Source: Climacteris rufus
Lineage: Eukaryota; Chordata; Aves; Passeriformes; Climacteridae
Assembly: GCA_013398175.1 (NCBI GenBank)
Contig: VZRZ01004841.1
Coordinates: forward strand, 62,001-126,000
Length of the DNA stretch: 64,000 nucleotides
Direction: 5' to 3'
In this document: positions 1 through 12,951 of the stretch, one piece after another
Position numbering within the stretch: the stretch's first letter is position 1
How the letters are laid out: every line of letters begins with the position of its first letter
Translations under genes and position numbers: made by a program
The notes under the pieces: model-generated
Seen by the model: the letters and a program-made list of their open reading frames with translations, nothing else
The model's database searches: none
Told to the model about the DNA's origin: nothing

Positions 1-475
1 TATAAACCTAGGACAAGACTGAGGTTAAATGCCTTTTTGTTTATCATAAAAGTGTTCCCTTATGTTTTCTGTTCACTGTGTTGTGCACACTGTACAACAG
101 CATGTATTTAGGATCATTCTTTTGCTGGGGGAAGCAATCCTGCCCCAGAGCACACACAATCTAAAGGGACTGGGAATGGGAATAGAGTATATCCAGACCA
201 ATCTAATCATATATCTGTTTTATTATTGTCCTTTCAGTGAAGATAGTGAGTTAGGATAGTTTTACCATAAAGCAGTGTTATTAACTTGAAGATTATCAAG
301 TAAAGCTTTCCAGGCAGTTATTTATTTTTGAGTTATAATACCATTAACTAACTAAAGATGAATAACTCAAAGTAAATCAGTGCAATACCTTTACTCCATT
401 TCCCAGTTGCATAAAATTACTCTGAAATCCCCAAACTGCTGCCCACTGTGAAACCAGCTGGAAAGAGGCACTCAC
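1..475 (-). other. SYNE1: Intron after w41 (partial)
   Basis: AT-rich sequence; no exon or element recognised. The next exon must lie outside the window. Confidence 0.75.
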
Positions 476-667
476 CCGAATGTTGATCTGTTTGTCGTGG
501 AGCACTCTCTGCAGTTCCAGAAGACTGCCCTTCAGCGTCCTGAGCTTCACAGCCAGCTGCTCTGCCTCGTCCTTAGTGTGAGCCTTCCCCTCCATAAGCA
601 AGTTCTCGTTGTGCACAGACAACTCTGACAAGGCTACCACCTTCTGTTCTATTTCAACCAACATGTT
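476..667 (-). CDS. SYNE1: SYNE1 exon w41, last exon in the window
   Basis: Sixty-four codons, phase 0 to 0: NMLVEIEQKVVALSELSVHN, LLMEGKAHTKDEAEQLAVKL, then GSLLELQRVLHDKQINIR. The acceptor is GCTGCTGCAG; the donor CGG|GTGAGT matches the U1 consensus at the intron positions. The SYNE1 coding frame continues beyond position 1. Confidence 0.96.
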
Positions 668-2457
668 CTGCAGCAGCAAAAACAAGGAACCAAATTCATA
701 CATCTTCCAGTACCTGTCACGCTTTCTGGCAAGATGACCTGTGGCCTACCTCACCCCTTGCCAAACTAAGAGCAAGTCAGATTATCACTGCTTTGCCTTC
801 CAGTCCCATTCAGAGTCCTTTAGACTATGCTTGCGAATGTTTGTATTTGCCATTTCAGTTTGCAACCTTTTTCAAAATAGGAAATTAAAAAGTTACTTGA
901 AAAAAACAACTTGTTGTAGAGGAGATGCTCTTTATTTGCATATTAAAGGTAAGTAAGGGTGGCTAAGATGCTGGACTGACATCCATTAATGACAAGAAAC
1001 AAAGCACACAGCTAAAGTTACTTCTGTCCTCTTCTTTCGTTTACATGTAGTCAGATGCTTCCTACCTCCTCCTATGTGTTGCTCTGGCTGTGTTGATAAG
1101 CTTCTCTTCTCACTATTTGCTCTTTCTGATTGGTGCATGACGGACTTAAGGATTTCTGTATAATCCTCTTTAGTCTAAAGAGAGACTTAAAGTGACAAAT
1201 CTCTGGCATGTTTATTCTCAAAAGCTACTTCCCTGACATTCCATTAACCATTCATGTATTAGAGACATAGTGCATATTTTGATCTTCCAGACTCAACATT
1301 CAAACAAGCCTTGCTCAAAAACCTAGCCTGACATCAAATGCTTTTGCTTCCATAGCAACTGTCAAGTGTGAATTTACAAATATTTCTCCTGAAGGAATGT
1401 GTGCAGAATAAGATGGGCAGAATCTCTAAAAAGTGGAAAAATATGTAAAACTTACTGCATTAGGATTTTAAGAAGCAGCAAAAGAATAGCAGTATCAACT
1501 TTTGCACAAAGTTTACTTTTCTTTTAGAGTTTCCTACAGATTATATTTAAAAAACACGGCTTTGTTAAAATTCAGAGGGTTTATCTATATACAACAAACA
1601 GCTCTCAAGGACAGATAGTGACAGTACTCTTGTGACTGAGCAGACTGAAAATTCCAATAATAAAGTATTTTCAGTGAAAAGTCATCAGACTTATATGAAA
1701 CTTAGCTCCCATTTATCCTAAAATAGTTGAGATCCTGATTCTTTAATAAGAAAAGGGATGTTTGGTCCATCTCTCTTGTCTCTATTGTAATTTTAATTAT
1801 AATGACCATACAATTCTAAACTATCACTTAAAAATGGAAAACTCACAGCAATTTGAGAACCTGGATGTTATGACTGATTCAAGTCTTGTTAATAAAAGTA
1901 TTTGCAATTACTCTTATCACAGCAAAATGTTGTTTTGGTTGTTTTGGTATTCTGAGTTGCTAAATCTTAAAGCCATAGAAATACTGATGATTATCCTTTA
2001 CTTTTGCATGTGTGTAAGGATTATTCCTGGAGAAAACACAATTCTATCCCAGTCATCACTGCTAGCGCAAGTATATTTTTCAGCTGGAAAAGGAGGAGTA
2101 GGAAAGTACATTGCAGGTGTTTTAGTATCTGTCAGGTTGTTCAACAATTCCAGCTTAAAGGGGAGCAAAAACAGTAAGTGAAGAAAATACAATCCCTTTA
2201 AAGCTAAACAAAATGACATCTGAAGGATACAGAACTTGAAATCTTCCTGCAGTCAGGACATTTTGTTTTCCTACTGCTATGTTCACATGTGCTTTCCAAA
2301 GCACTGCTTGCAATGTCTAAGGAGAAATTAAGAACTATATTTTGTTTCACAAATCTTTGAGGAAGCTGACTGAGCATATAGAAGATGCCAAGGACTTCAG
2401 AAACTTCTCCACAGATATGCCAGCTCATTCAACTCAATAGTGGTCCTAATGTTTTAC
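668..2457 (-). other. SYNE1: Intron w40-w41
   Basis: 1.79 kb. The plus-strand frame 1762-2181 (139 codons) is low-complexity, and I reject it. No element recognised. Confidence 0.76.
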
Positions 2458-2631
2458 CTGACAGTCTGCCAGCTGTGCTTCCATGTCCATAGGTTCCTCA
2501 GCAGGAAGCAGAGCAGTGTCCAGCGTTGCTCGGGTACTGAGTAGCCAGTGGTCAAGCTCATCAGCTTCAGAACAGTACCTTTGAAGAGCCTGCTCTTGAC
2601 GCTGTTCTTCGAGCTGCTCATTCAGTTTTTC
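2458..2631 (-). CDS. SYNE1: SYNE1 exon w40, spectrin-repeat segment
   Basis: Fifty-eight codons, phase 0 to 0: EKLNEQLEEQRQEQALQRY, EADELDHWLLSTRATLDTAL (helix-A Trp), PMDMEAQLADCQ. The acceptor is GTACCTCTAG and the donor GTAAAA. Confidence 0.95.
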
Positions 2632-3454
2632 CTAGAGGTACAAATTATATTTTACTTTTTAAAAGAAATAAACCATAACAGTCACTTCTAAAAAGATTTC
2701 CCTGTTTTGCACAAATCCTACACGGTGTTTTTAAGCCATAGTAAGACCTTTCTTTTACAAAATATTATTGCTTTCAACTGATGAGCCTGTTTTTCTGATG
2801 ACTGAAATTCTGTTTCAGTTCAGTCACTGTATTTCTACTTTCTCCAGTAGAACTCTGCTATGTAAAGCTTTCTAAAGGTGACGTCCTTCCTGCCTCCTCT
2901 TGCTGCTCTCCTGTTGGTTTCCTCCCACATTGATTCAGTTTGCTCAATTAGCACAGTACTGTTTGCTTAGGGAGGAAGATGCACATGAAGAAAGGGATGC
3001 AAAGAGTTGGGAATGGGTTGCAGGAAAGAAGAGCATCTTTGCCTTTTTTGGCAGCAGCCTGTTAGCCTTACTGTCTCTCAAGAGAGGCACAAGAGGGGTA
3101 CTTCAAGTACCAAACAAAATACAGGTGGGCCTTTGGTGTAGTCACACGGGTAAAGAGAAGCCTGAAGAGCTGTCTACCTTCTCTGGCCTCTCAGAGGATC
3201 CCTGAGCCACAGAGTGTGGAACAGTATTTAGCTTCAATGGCTGCTGCAGCATCAGCATCTCAGCATCATTGACACCCTGGGCCCATCCATCAGCTGGCCC
3301 ATCCATTGGAAAGACAGGGACTGATCAGCAAGTCTCGCTGACCCTTTAGTTGTCCCATATGATTCTGCAAACTGTCTGAACAGCTGGAGAAAGAGGGTGG
3401 GCATCAGTGGCACAAAGTATAGTGAGTGGCCAGCATTGAATTTTAACAATTTTG

Positions 3455-3930
3455 CTGAAGACACAAAATGGGAGTGGCTGATAGGCAGAGGGTTATTCTG
3501 CCACCTAGATGGACTCAGAAAGGCTATAAAAACGAGCTGACAGGAAGAAAGGAAAGTGTACCCTGCACCCTGCACCAGTACAGGCTGGAGGCTAAGCAGA
3601 TGGAAAGAAGCTTGGCAGAAAAGAACCTGGAGGTCCTGATAGACACCAGGTTGAACATGACCCAGCAATGGACCCTTGTGGAAAAGAAGGCCAGTGGTGT
3701 CTGAGGGTGCTGTAGGAGTGTTCCCACCAGGATGAGAGAGGTGATCCTGCCCTCTACTTAACACTGGTGAATCCACACCTGGAGTGCCATGTCCAGTTCT
3801 AGGTTCCCCAATACAAGAGAGATACTGAGCTCTGGAGAGAGTAGAGGGGATTCTGGGAATAAGAAAATGACTAGGATGGTCAAAGGATACTTATTTGTAG
3901 CAGATAATGTGAAACCTAAGCATGTTGCAA
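3455..3930 (+). mobile_element. CR1 LINE fragment, 3' part of the reverse-transcriptase ORF, decayed
   Basis: Recognisable order: tttgctgaagacacaaaatgg, gagtggctgata, ctgcaccagtacaggctgg, agaacctggaggtcctgat, agcaatggacccttgtgg, agaaggccagtggtgtc, gaggtgatcctgccctctac, cacctggagtgccatgtccag. This is the end of the CR1 protein frame and the start of its 3' region, broken by stops and indels. Confidence 0.85.
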
Positions 3931-3954
3931 AAATATGAAACAACGGGAAAAGAT

Positions 3955-4490
3955 TATATTGGATCTGGCTGGGATGGAGTTAACTTCATTGCAGTCTATA
4001 CAGTTCTTTGCAGCTGTGGTTAAATCTGTGCTGATAACACAGCAATATTACAGCTACTGCTGAATACAGCATAAAGGCTTTCTTTCAAACTGCCCCTCAC
4101 ACAGGCCAGTGGGGGTGGGCAAAAGGTTGGGAGAGGAAACAGCCAGGACAGCAAATCTGAACTGACCACAGGGATTTTCCACACCAGATGAGATCATGTT
4201 CAGCAATAAAAACCCAGGGAAAGGGAGAGAGGGCATTTGTTGTGGTGTTTGTCTTCCCAAGAAATACAAGCTGAGCTTTCCAGGAAAGTACCTAAACATC
4301 TGCCTGCTGATGGGGTAGTAGTGAGTAAGTTCCTTATTTTCCCTTGCTTGCATGCACAGCTATTCCTTATCCTGTTTAAGCTGTCATTATCTTGATCCAT
4401 GAGTCTTTTTGTCTGCCTTCTATTTTTAACCCATCTCACAGGAGAGATGAGTGAGGATGGGAGTCTGGCTGCTGGCAGGGTCAACCTACA
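3955..4490 (+). mobile_element. Solo ERV LTR of avian type
   Basis: Starts near ggctgggatggagttaac, then gataacacagcaatatt, actgctgaatacagc, caaaaggttgggagaggaaac, accagatgagatcatgttcagcaataaa (poly-A signal AATAAA at 4205-4210), gtgtttgtcttcccaa and a weak end at ggcagggtcaacc. This is a common LTR of bird endogenous retroviruses; no internal gag, pol or env is present, so it is a solo, decayed copy with no coding capacity. Confidence 0.85.
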
Positions 4491-5239
4491 ACACTCTGGA
4501 AGGAAATTCAGACCTGAATGCACAGGAAAAATTCCTTACATAGGAAGTGTTTGTACAGCTTTTCTGAAAGCCCAATTTCAATAGGAAAATTAAAATTTAC
4601 ATTTTAGAATAATTTAAAGAATGGTGATAGTTGTTAGATGTCTCAAATAATCCAGACCTGAACAGTTCTCAAACCCCAGTTATTTAAATTATGACCACAG
4701 AAAGAACAATATTACCAGTCCATACCCTCAACAGCAAAAGGTTTTTGTTACCTTTTCTATCTTTACTTCTACAGTTACTTCACTGGGGTGTTCTAGAAGC
4801 TTTGATCTGTGAAATCTGAGCTATGAAGTACACAGGTTAAATTACTGAATATTGTCTCCATAACATATGTATTTCCTACCCAGGATTATTAGGGAATGCT
4901 TGTGATATTCTATCAAAGTAATTGTCAGAATCCTAGCCATAGTTTAGAGTATTATCTTTGACTCATGCTTTATCTCGAAATTATTAGCACCACCTAAGCA
5001 CTACCAAGATGTTTGTCAGATCCTGTACAGGTTGCAAGCTATAAACAGCAAGACCACCTTTTCTACTTCCAATCCCTTAATTTTAATTAAAAGCTATTTG
5101 TCTTCAGAGAAGGAAAAACTTAGTGCAATTTTGTTATTTTAAGAACAACAAAGATATTTTCAAATGACCTGTTCACTGTCCTGGTTGACTGGACAGAACT
5201 AAAGCAGCTGAAGCACCCTGAGACTCTCTTGTAATTCAG

Positions 5240-5303
5240 TGTCTTGGTTTAACCCCAGCTGGCAACTAAACACCACAGCTTAGCTCCACAGCCAATTCTC
5301 TCT
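5240..5303 (-). mobile_element. Terminal fragment of an avian ERV LTR, inverse orientation
   Basis: tgtcttggtttaaccccagc followed by tggcaactaaacaccac is the reverse complement of the 3' terminus of the same LTR family as 3955-4490, starting exactly with the terminal TG. Only about 64 bases remain. Confidence 0.75.
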
Positions 5304-5762
5304 GTTTCTATGAATCAATTGATGCTGGAAATTATGAAAGCAGTAGTTGCTGTGTTCGTGGATTCACTGCTGCAGTTTATAGCAGTACAGTAATGAAGCT
5401 GCCCTGCAGCATTCGAAGTAGCCAAACTGTAATCAGCTTTAGCATGATTGCATCTTCTCACCTGTGTAATACACACTGCAACATTCCTATATGTAAAGGA
5501 CTTTTAAAAATCACCTTAGTATTAAAGGATTTTTGGTAAAGTTGGTAGGCAAAGAAATAAAGGGGTGCATATTCCACAAAAAAGGTATGCATGCAAATCA
5601 CTGGGAAGATGAGTGCAGACAACAATGCAATGATCTGGAAGAGGAGCTATTTCTTGTTTCAAGCCTTCCGTCTTCTCTTGTCTCTGAGCTCAGAGAGGTG
5701 ACTCCTCGAAAGTTTACTGTAGCTAACATGATTTTTAGTATTTTCACTTCATTACTTCATTT

Positions 5763-5868
5763 ACACACACAGACACACACATATATATATAGCTTATATA
5801 CATATAATATATATGTGCATGTGTATATATATACGTGTGTGTGTGTGTGTGTGTGTGTTTGTGTGTTT
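5763..5868. repeat. Alternating CA / TA / TG microsatellite
   Basis: It goes from ACACAC repeats through TATATA blocks to an uninterrupted GTGTGT run. Because CA on the left and TG on the right are complementary, the whole is an imperfect inverted repeat. Alternating purine-pyrimidine runs of this kind can form Z-DNA. Confidence 0.92.
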
Positions 5869-6091
5869 AAAAAAACATACAGCTACATATAGCCAGAAGG
5901 AACTTGGATTGTATATAATATATATGTGTTACCAAGATTTTTCTGGTTACTTATCACTTAACATTAAGATGAGGGGCTCGCTAAAAAAAGGTTGGTAATT
6001 TATTACTGAAAGGAATTGTGAGAAAGAAGCAGAACTAAAATAACTTTTTTTTTATGGTGACTAAGAATATTGGTGATGTTTTTTCTTGTAC

Positions 6092-6286
6092 CTCTAATAG
6101 CTGTCGTTTTCCTGATGCCTTCATTCGAATGGTGGCCATTCGTTCTGCCAAGACCGTGAGGGTGGACTGCAATGCCATCTGATCAGCACCTTCTGCATCC
6201 AGTGGTTCTGAAACAAGCTCCTGGGCTAATGATGTCTGAAGCTCAGTGATTTCTTCTTGCAACATTAAAATCTCATCCATCAAAGC
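6092..6286 (-). CDS. SYNE1: SYNE1 exon w39, spectrin-repeat segment
   Basis: Sixty-five codons, phase 0 to 0: ALMDEILMLQEEITELQTSL, the acidic stretch SEPLDAEGADQMAL, then QSTLTVLAERMATIRMKASG and KRQLLE. The acceptor is TCTAAATAG and the donor GTACAA. Confidence 0.95.
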
Positions 6287-7562
6287 CTATTTAGAAATCA
6301 CAGCAGAGAAAATATTTGCTTCATTTATCAGTGAGAAGAAAGTATTTCAGAAAGCACAGACTAAATACAAAATTCAAGAGGACTATCCCAGGGGAGCAGG
6401 AGGAACACAGAGCAGTGCAATGTATCACTACTGGTTTGGTAGAGACAGAATTCCGAAGGACCAAGTCCTGCTCTTATAGGCTTAATATGGGATCATATAC
6501 CTGGTTACTTAAATACAGATTTAATTACCTATCTTGAATTCCAAACATATCACAAGAAGGAATCATTTTGGAAATATTATACACATAGATTTATTCTTCC
6601 ACTAAATTATCCACAGGGTATTCTAGTGTTCACAGTGAAGATACTGGACAAGTGTGTGTTTGTGAGGTAAAAATAGGGGCATGACTTAGCTTCCAGCCTA
6701 AAACTTTCTAACTGGACAAAAAACATCCAGCACTAGATGTAAATATTCAGAGATTTACTCTGTGGTGTAAAGTAAGTTCCTACTCTTATTATCCTATGAA
6801 TCAGTTTTCAAGATACCTACAAAAGCATGCTTACACTAACAATACCTTGGAGCAGATACTCCAAGATTCATATCTGACCATATACACACACTGGATGCAG
6901 AGGACATCACACAGTGCTACCAAAGCCAGATGTTACCCTTTTCAAGTCACAAAGCTTCTGCTGAAACGAGAACTGGCCCCATTAGATAGGTTCAAGTTAT
7001 CAGAAAGAAGGCTTACGTGATTACAACAGAGGCATAAGTCAGATGGGTTATTTGATAAAGTATTCTCTTATTATTCCGAGCATTAGTTCTTGAGATTTCC
7101 CTTGTGAGGGCATTTTTGTGTTCTTTGGGATGTGTTTTGTTTACCGAGGTGAAGATTTTATTTTCATCAATTTACACTGCATCGGTATTGGTTATGATCT
7201 CAACAAATTAGGAAACATAAATATCCTTCAGCACTGATGCTGGACAACAGTATGCATAGGTGTCATTGGAAACAATCTTGGAAAAAAGACTTCACTGAAA
7301 ATTCAAATTGGACAAATTTTCATGATCTATTCTATTTTTTTTAAAGGCTCCTTATTAAAAGAATCCCCATTACACCACCTTCAGAACGGCAGGAAGCCCA
7401 GAAATGCAAGACATACAGTTAACAGCAAAGGTTCATGCAAATAATGTATGTGTTTGAGGCATCCAGCCATGAAGAATGCTACTGTCTAAAAAAAAAAAAA
7501 AAGAATGAAAGATATGCAGACAATGCACGCTTTCCCTCTACTCCTCTCATGTAAGTTTTTAC
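6287..7562 (-). other. SYNE1: Intron w38-w39
   Basis: 1.28 kb, with a poly-A run at 7488-7502. No other element recognised. Confidence 0.77.
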
Positions 7563-7724
7563 CTGGTGTTCAGCCATCTGGCTCTCTGGGCTTTTGGCTG
7601 GTTCCAAACTCTCATTTAATTTGATTTCAGTGCTCTCCATTTTCGTAGATATAGACTGGAGTGTGTCCTGATACTTCTGCTGACGCTCAAGAGCTTCATA
7701 GAGAGTGCGCTGCTTTTCACTGAT
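7563..7724 (-). CDS. SYNE1: SYNE1 exon w38, spectrin-repeat segment
   Basis: Fifty-four codons, phase 0 to 0: ISEKQRTLYEALERQQKYQD, LQSISTKMESTEIKLNES, EPAKSPESQMAEHQ. The KSPESQ site is a helix break. The acceptor is TTCTTCAG and the donor GTAAAA. Confidence 0.95.
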
Positions 7725-8491
7725 CTGAAGAAGAATGGAAGGTATAAATTCTGACCTCTGATACAGGATTTGCTATTTAGTCTGCTTCATATGTCCCTAG
7801 GCTTGAGAGACTAAAGCAAAAAAAAACTTGCAACAAGTTTTCAAGAGTATAAATTATGACGCAAAACATCCATATTAAAAATATTTATTTACTTGAATGT
7901 CATCAGTCAAATTCTTGGTTCTGTTGCTGAAAAAAAATTGAGATTAAAAAAGCAGAGAAAACCTAGGCACATTCTCTGCCTTATTTTAGTTTTCATGCAC
8001 TCAAATATGGATGTGCACTATTCGCTAGACACATAGTTCCTAATACCCCGTAACAGCTACTGTGCCTCTGAAAGGAATTAAAAATTATAGCATGTGTTCA
8101 AAACTTTAACCATTTTCATACATCACTGAATGATTGTGCTGCAATACTACACCGAAATGTGTTAGGTTGATTCAGTATTTGGAGGAACTGGGTTTTTAGG
8201 CCTTTTTTGCCAACTCATCCAGCAGGACTGGATATCCCTGTTAGGTGATGGGAGTATAATCTGGCAATAGCCAATATTTGTGAAGATGACTATCAGCTGT
8301 AATGATTCTTATTTTTCTTAATGGAGGTCCATCCTGCACAGACTTTCTAACAAAGAAGAAAAATAATACATAATGATTCCAGTTACCATCTGAGAACTAA
8401 AAATATAGAAGAATATTAGCTGAGTCAGTTATTTGAATTGTATTCCTTACAAGCTAGCCAATTGTCTTGAAGCCTCCAGATGAAAACTTAC
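7725..8491 (-). other. SYNE1: Intron w37-w38
   Basis: 767 bp, no element recognised. Confidence 0.78.
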
Positions 8492-8659
8492 CACATTTTT
8501 CAGTGTTTCCCAAGAACGCTGCAAATCATCCAGTTTGGCACTAGCAGATGATTCTAAGCCTGGTTCATAAAACTCCTGGGTGGCTGAGGTGCTGGGTTGA
8601 ATTTTAGCAGCTTCTGTCTGCAACTGTTCAGCAGATAAGGCTTGGTAATAAGCAATGTC
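8492..8659 (-). CDS. SYNE1: SYNE1 exon w37, start of the rod after the linker
   Basis: Fifty-six codons, phase 0 to 0: DIAYYQALSAEQLQTEAAKI, TSATQEFYEPGLESSASA, then helix A KLDDLQRSWETLKNV with its Trp. The acceptor is CTTGTAG and the donor GTAAGT. Confidence 0.95.
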
Positions 8660-9474
8660 CTACAAGCATGAAGTACATTATTGCACTTTCAAAAAATAAA
8701 GATACCTCACACTATCCCCCCCATACTGCCCCATTGCATATGTCCATTAAAATAAAGCCCACAAAGCCAAAACCACCAGGAAACCTCTGAATAACACAGT
8801 AAATTGATATTTAATAGTAGTACCCTGAGCATGTTTCGGAACTTCACTACGATGAGGATTTTGGATGCATTTAATTCGTGTTCGTATTACCTAGGAAGTG
8901 CAGAAGACAACTGTGGACAATCATGGAAAGGCTGGGAGGGGAAGTGCTACAAATGGGAGTGTTGCTCCAGCATCATTACAACTACACATGGGGGAAAACC
9001 TATGACAAAAGGCAGAGGGTTATGGTACTGTAGGTGGCAAATACCACCCTAATGAACACTATCACAGAGAGAGCAGCAGAAGAACCTAAAAGGAATATGC
9101 TGAAGGACTGGTAAATGAGGCAAGAAAGAGTATGAAGCATCAGCATATTGTAAGCCTTCAAACAAACAGGGATACTCAACTAACTTAAAAAAGACATTGA
9201 GAAAAGGGACCAAAAGTGCTAAGGAAATGGGCAAATGTTCAAACCACCACTGAAAATTCAGAGTGGAATTATTTCTCACCAGAACTTCTATACTTAGGAT
9301 ATGGAGATTTCTTCAACTGTTGCAGATGACAACTGAAAAGATCTACAGAAAATGTAGAATTAAGGAAACATGTACAGCATCTATACTTAGGTCAGGAAAG
9401 CAGACTTGATGACAAGGATTATTTAAAAAGGAAAGCACGTATGACAGTTAGCACCACATTATATGGGAGGGAGG

Positions 9475-9790
9475 CTGCCTCGAGGGACGGTGCAAAGCAG
9501 ACAGAACCAGGCTCTTTTCAGTGGTGCCCAGTGACAGGAGTAGAGGAACGGGCACAAACTGAAGCATGGGAGATTCTCTCTGAATATCAAAAAACACTTT
9601 TTTACTCTTAGGGTGACTGAGCAGTGGGACAGGTTGCCCAGGGAAGCTGCAGGGTCTTTGTCCTTAGAGACACTCAAAATCAACCTGAATATAGTCCTGG
9701 ACAACCTGCTGTAGATGGCCCAGCTAGGGGAAGGATGTTGGGCCAGATGATCTCTGGAGGTCCTTTCAACCTCAACCATTCTGTAAAGAT
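9475..9790 (+). mobile_element. CR1 LINE, 3' end, plus orientation
   Basis: Clear CR1 landmarks in order: aggctcttttcagtggtgcc, agtgacaggag, gggcacaaactgaa, aacacttttttactc, gacaggttgcccaggga, ggccagatgatctctggagg and a terminal tcaaccattctg. 5'-truncated as usual. It is antisense to SYNE1. Confidence 0.93.
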
Positions 9791-12700
9791 GCATAAAAGT
9801 TACGTATCACACAAGACTGATTCTGAGGTAGTGGAGCTCAGAGTATAATAAGGATCCTAATTTGGAACAGAATGTAAATATGTTATCGAATATCATGTGT
9901 GAACAAAACCAGACAGGCTCTGGAAGAGCACAGAAACCAGATCACTCCCATCAAACTGTACAAAAGTGTAAGATGAGGTAGTTCTTCAAAGATAATAATT
10001 GGGAAACTTGAAAAATTTAATGATGAAATTGTTATGATGTCCAGGAACCAACATGAAATAGGTAGCAACTTAGCACAACATTCAATACTGCAATTTCAGA
10101 ATTTTTCACTGCAACCACAAGTGATCTTTCCAAGTATTGGTAAGAAGTTGCACCAATGGGGAGAAACTTCTCATTTTGTCTTGCCTGTAGCTACTCTCCA
10201 GCCCTTAGCTAGTCCTTGCTCAAGGTCAGTAGAAAAACTGTGTTTCTGTGACCTCTTGATATAGTTTTCAGAATAAAGGGCTTGTTTCCACAGACTGGGA
10301 AAAGCAACCCCTTTCCCCATCTTTTTGACTGCTTTATGGAGTTTACGACATGGCAGCTTCTCTTTGGCAGAGCACACAAATGATAGTAGGAATCCATACA
10401 ACTAAAAGATTTTGTTGTCCCTAAAAAGACCCTAGTACCTCACGGCTGTTTTTATGAAAATGAACAGTAGTCAAGCTTTTTTATTAGATGTAGGGGCAAA
10501 GGGTGCAAGATACGTAACAAGGGCTATTGCACCTTAGATGGGTTTCCATAAGGGAAGGAGAAAGAATTGTTAAGTAGGCTGTGTACAAGGAGATATAAAA
10601 GCATTTAGCAGTGACCCAGTGCATAAGACTTGAATCACAGGATCAGATGTGGCCTACAGGGCTTTGTGCCAACACCTCAGCTTTTTCAGTTCAACTGCTC
10701 TGCACTGCATATCAGGAAAGCAAGTTTTAAAAGTGTGTCAAATTTTAATCAACTACATCTTTGGGTAAGTGTGAGAAGACTTAGCCCTGAAGGATTCTCA
10801 TTCAGTACTACAGCACAGATGAACTGTCTAATTTTGCTAAACATCAAAATGAACTGTATTTCAGGACTGTTAGCTATTGCTGAGATATTATATATTATGA
10901 GATTCCTCACTGTTTCTAACATTAACACTTTTATAGTTCTCACCTACCCTGTTGTTTTTTGAGATGTTTCAGAACAAACCCAGGCATTTGTTAAATTATT
11001 ATAGTGTTAGAATTGACACTTTCTTGTATTTCTGGTCTTGTTTTAATCTATTTCAATACATAACCCCAGTATTTCACTAATATGCATTTGGCACTTGTTT
11101 TATATTTTCATTACTTGTTACAAATGCAAGCGCAGTGCATATATGTCTGAATTCACACTAGCTTTGTTTCACCATTAAGAGAGGCTAGGAAACTGATGAA
11201 AGACTGTAGAGAAATTATTTGGAATGAATTAAAAAACATTCCTAACACCCAACCTTTCCCTCCCTAATCACCTCTTCAGAAGAGTTTTACATTTTTTTCC
11301 AAAGACTAAATTCATGTTATTCTTTACTTTCTAGAGTTCCTGTTGACATGTTTTTCTGGTAGCTTGCAGGTGATCTTCTTGTGAGAACTTAGTTCTTAAC
11401 ACTAGCTACTTTTTAAAACAAAATATTTCCAAATTATTTTGCTGATTTTCTGCAAAAATACAAAATGTTTATAACTTACATTTGAGCACCTAGTTCATTA
11501 ATGCCATTAATATTTTTTTTTTAACCAACCTTCTTTCCTGAAGTTTCCCTGAGCATTCATCATGACCAGCACTGGCAGTTTCATAGCTTCTTTACTTTTA
11601 ATCTCATTTGAGTGTGAACTTAAGAATTTTGTAAGTAAACCACTGCATTTTCAAATGTTCTTCCGCTTGTTGTTTAATACATGCAGTTCATTTCAACATT
11701 AACCACACTAAGGAAACCTCCAGCTGTAAGTGTTTTAGATTGTTATAAGAGCATCAATTTTCTCTCTCTCAAAAATCTTTTGCTAAATGAAAGACATAAT
11801 CCTTTTTGTTCAATTTTGCCCTGGTAAATCACATACTCTAAAACTTGTATTTTGGTGTCAGCTCATGGTGCAACAGCATCTCCACTGGGTTGTCCTTATT
11901 GTCTGAGTGACTGGAGCTGTTTGATTTGTTTTACATTTTCAGAGAAAATACTGAACTGACATAGGCTTTGTTTATTATGAAGCAAGCTGCTCTTGGTTCT
12001 TCAACTCCTTCACTGACTAATGGTGTAATAACACTTCTAGGTTGAATTATATAGCTGTCTTTCTACTGTAAGTGAACTTTACAGGGAACTCTCTGATCAT
12101 CTAAAATGACAGAACACTAGAAAAATCCTTCTTATGTATTATACAATGTTTTTAGTATGCTACTGATAATTTTGTCACTACTCTCACTATCTTACATTAG
12201 TATTTTTTCTTATGTCTTTTAATTTTTATTTAGCAACTTCTATAGCACCATAGGCATTTCCGAAATTAGCGGAAGAAATCAATGGGCATCTTGCTCAAAC
12301 TTCTATAATTCTACTCACCAATGCAATATAACACATTCTAACCTTCAAGTCTGCAGTGGTCAATTTTGGAAGCAGTCACAAATGCAAAACCAACCAATCA
12401 AGCACAAAACTCAGAACATGATAAATTCAGTGAGGTGGTGATGGCTTCTAAGGCTCATTTCTAAACTTCTAAAGCACAACATTTTATGTGTGACTTTATG
12501 TGCCTGATGCTCAATGTGCTCGCTCAATGTTTACATTTTAATCAATGCTAATGTACACTTGTTCCTATCAGAAATGCAAGAGCCCTCAGTTCTGATTTAA
12601 AATCTAATGTCAGTTATTTCACTGATCTGCCTCATTAGTACTTAAAATAGACTGTCATTGGAAATGAATGATGTAGGAATTAAATACATGAAAAAAACCC

Positions 12701-12891
12701 ACATGGAAGTTAATAACTGAAATGGTATTAAGTGGAAGATATCAGTCTGTGACTTCAGTGCCACAGTGGCAATGGTACAGTAAGATAGATGTATATCGAC
12801 ATAATGCAATGTTTTATTGTGGGGAGTACAAAAAGGTATTTTTTTCTCAGGATGCAAGATTCCATTGAGTACTACTGAGAAAATAAAAATT

Positions 12892-12951
12892 AGGTTATAA
12901 GTTATAAGGTTATTAGGTTATAATATCTATAATTAGGTTATTAGGTTATAA
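12892..12951. repeat. Short AT-rich minisatellite (aggttat family)
   Basis: The word aggttat(aa) recurs about six times in 60 bases with uneven spacing. Confidence 0.85.

Larger units (their letters stand above)
2632..6091 (-). other. SYNE1: Intron w39-w40, repeat-rich
   Basis: 3.46 kb. Contains a CR1 fragment (3455-3930), an ERV LTR (3955-4490), a second LTR tip in inverse orientation (5240-5303) and a CA/TA/TG microsatellite (5763-5868). No exon. Confidence 0.82.

Noticed and set aside
1762..2181. Plus-strand 139-codon frame
   Set aside because: Lies in an intron of the minus-strand gene, has biased AT-rich codons, and no recognisable domain or splice context; the phrase GKGGVGK inside it looks like a P-loop but stands alone in an otherwise non-protein-like frame.
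3468..3776. Protein-coding frames on both strands near 3.5 kb
   Set aside because: They fall within the broken CR1 element; frames are interrupted remnants of its ORF or antisense shadows.
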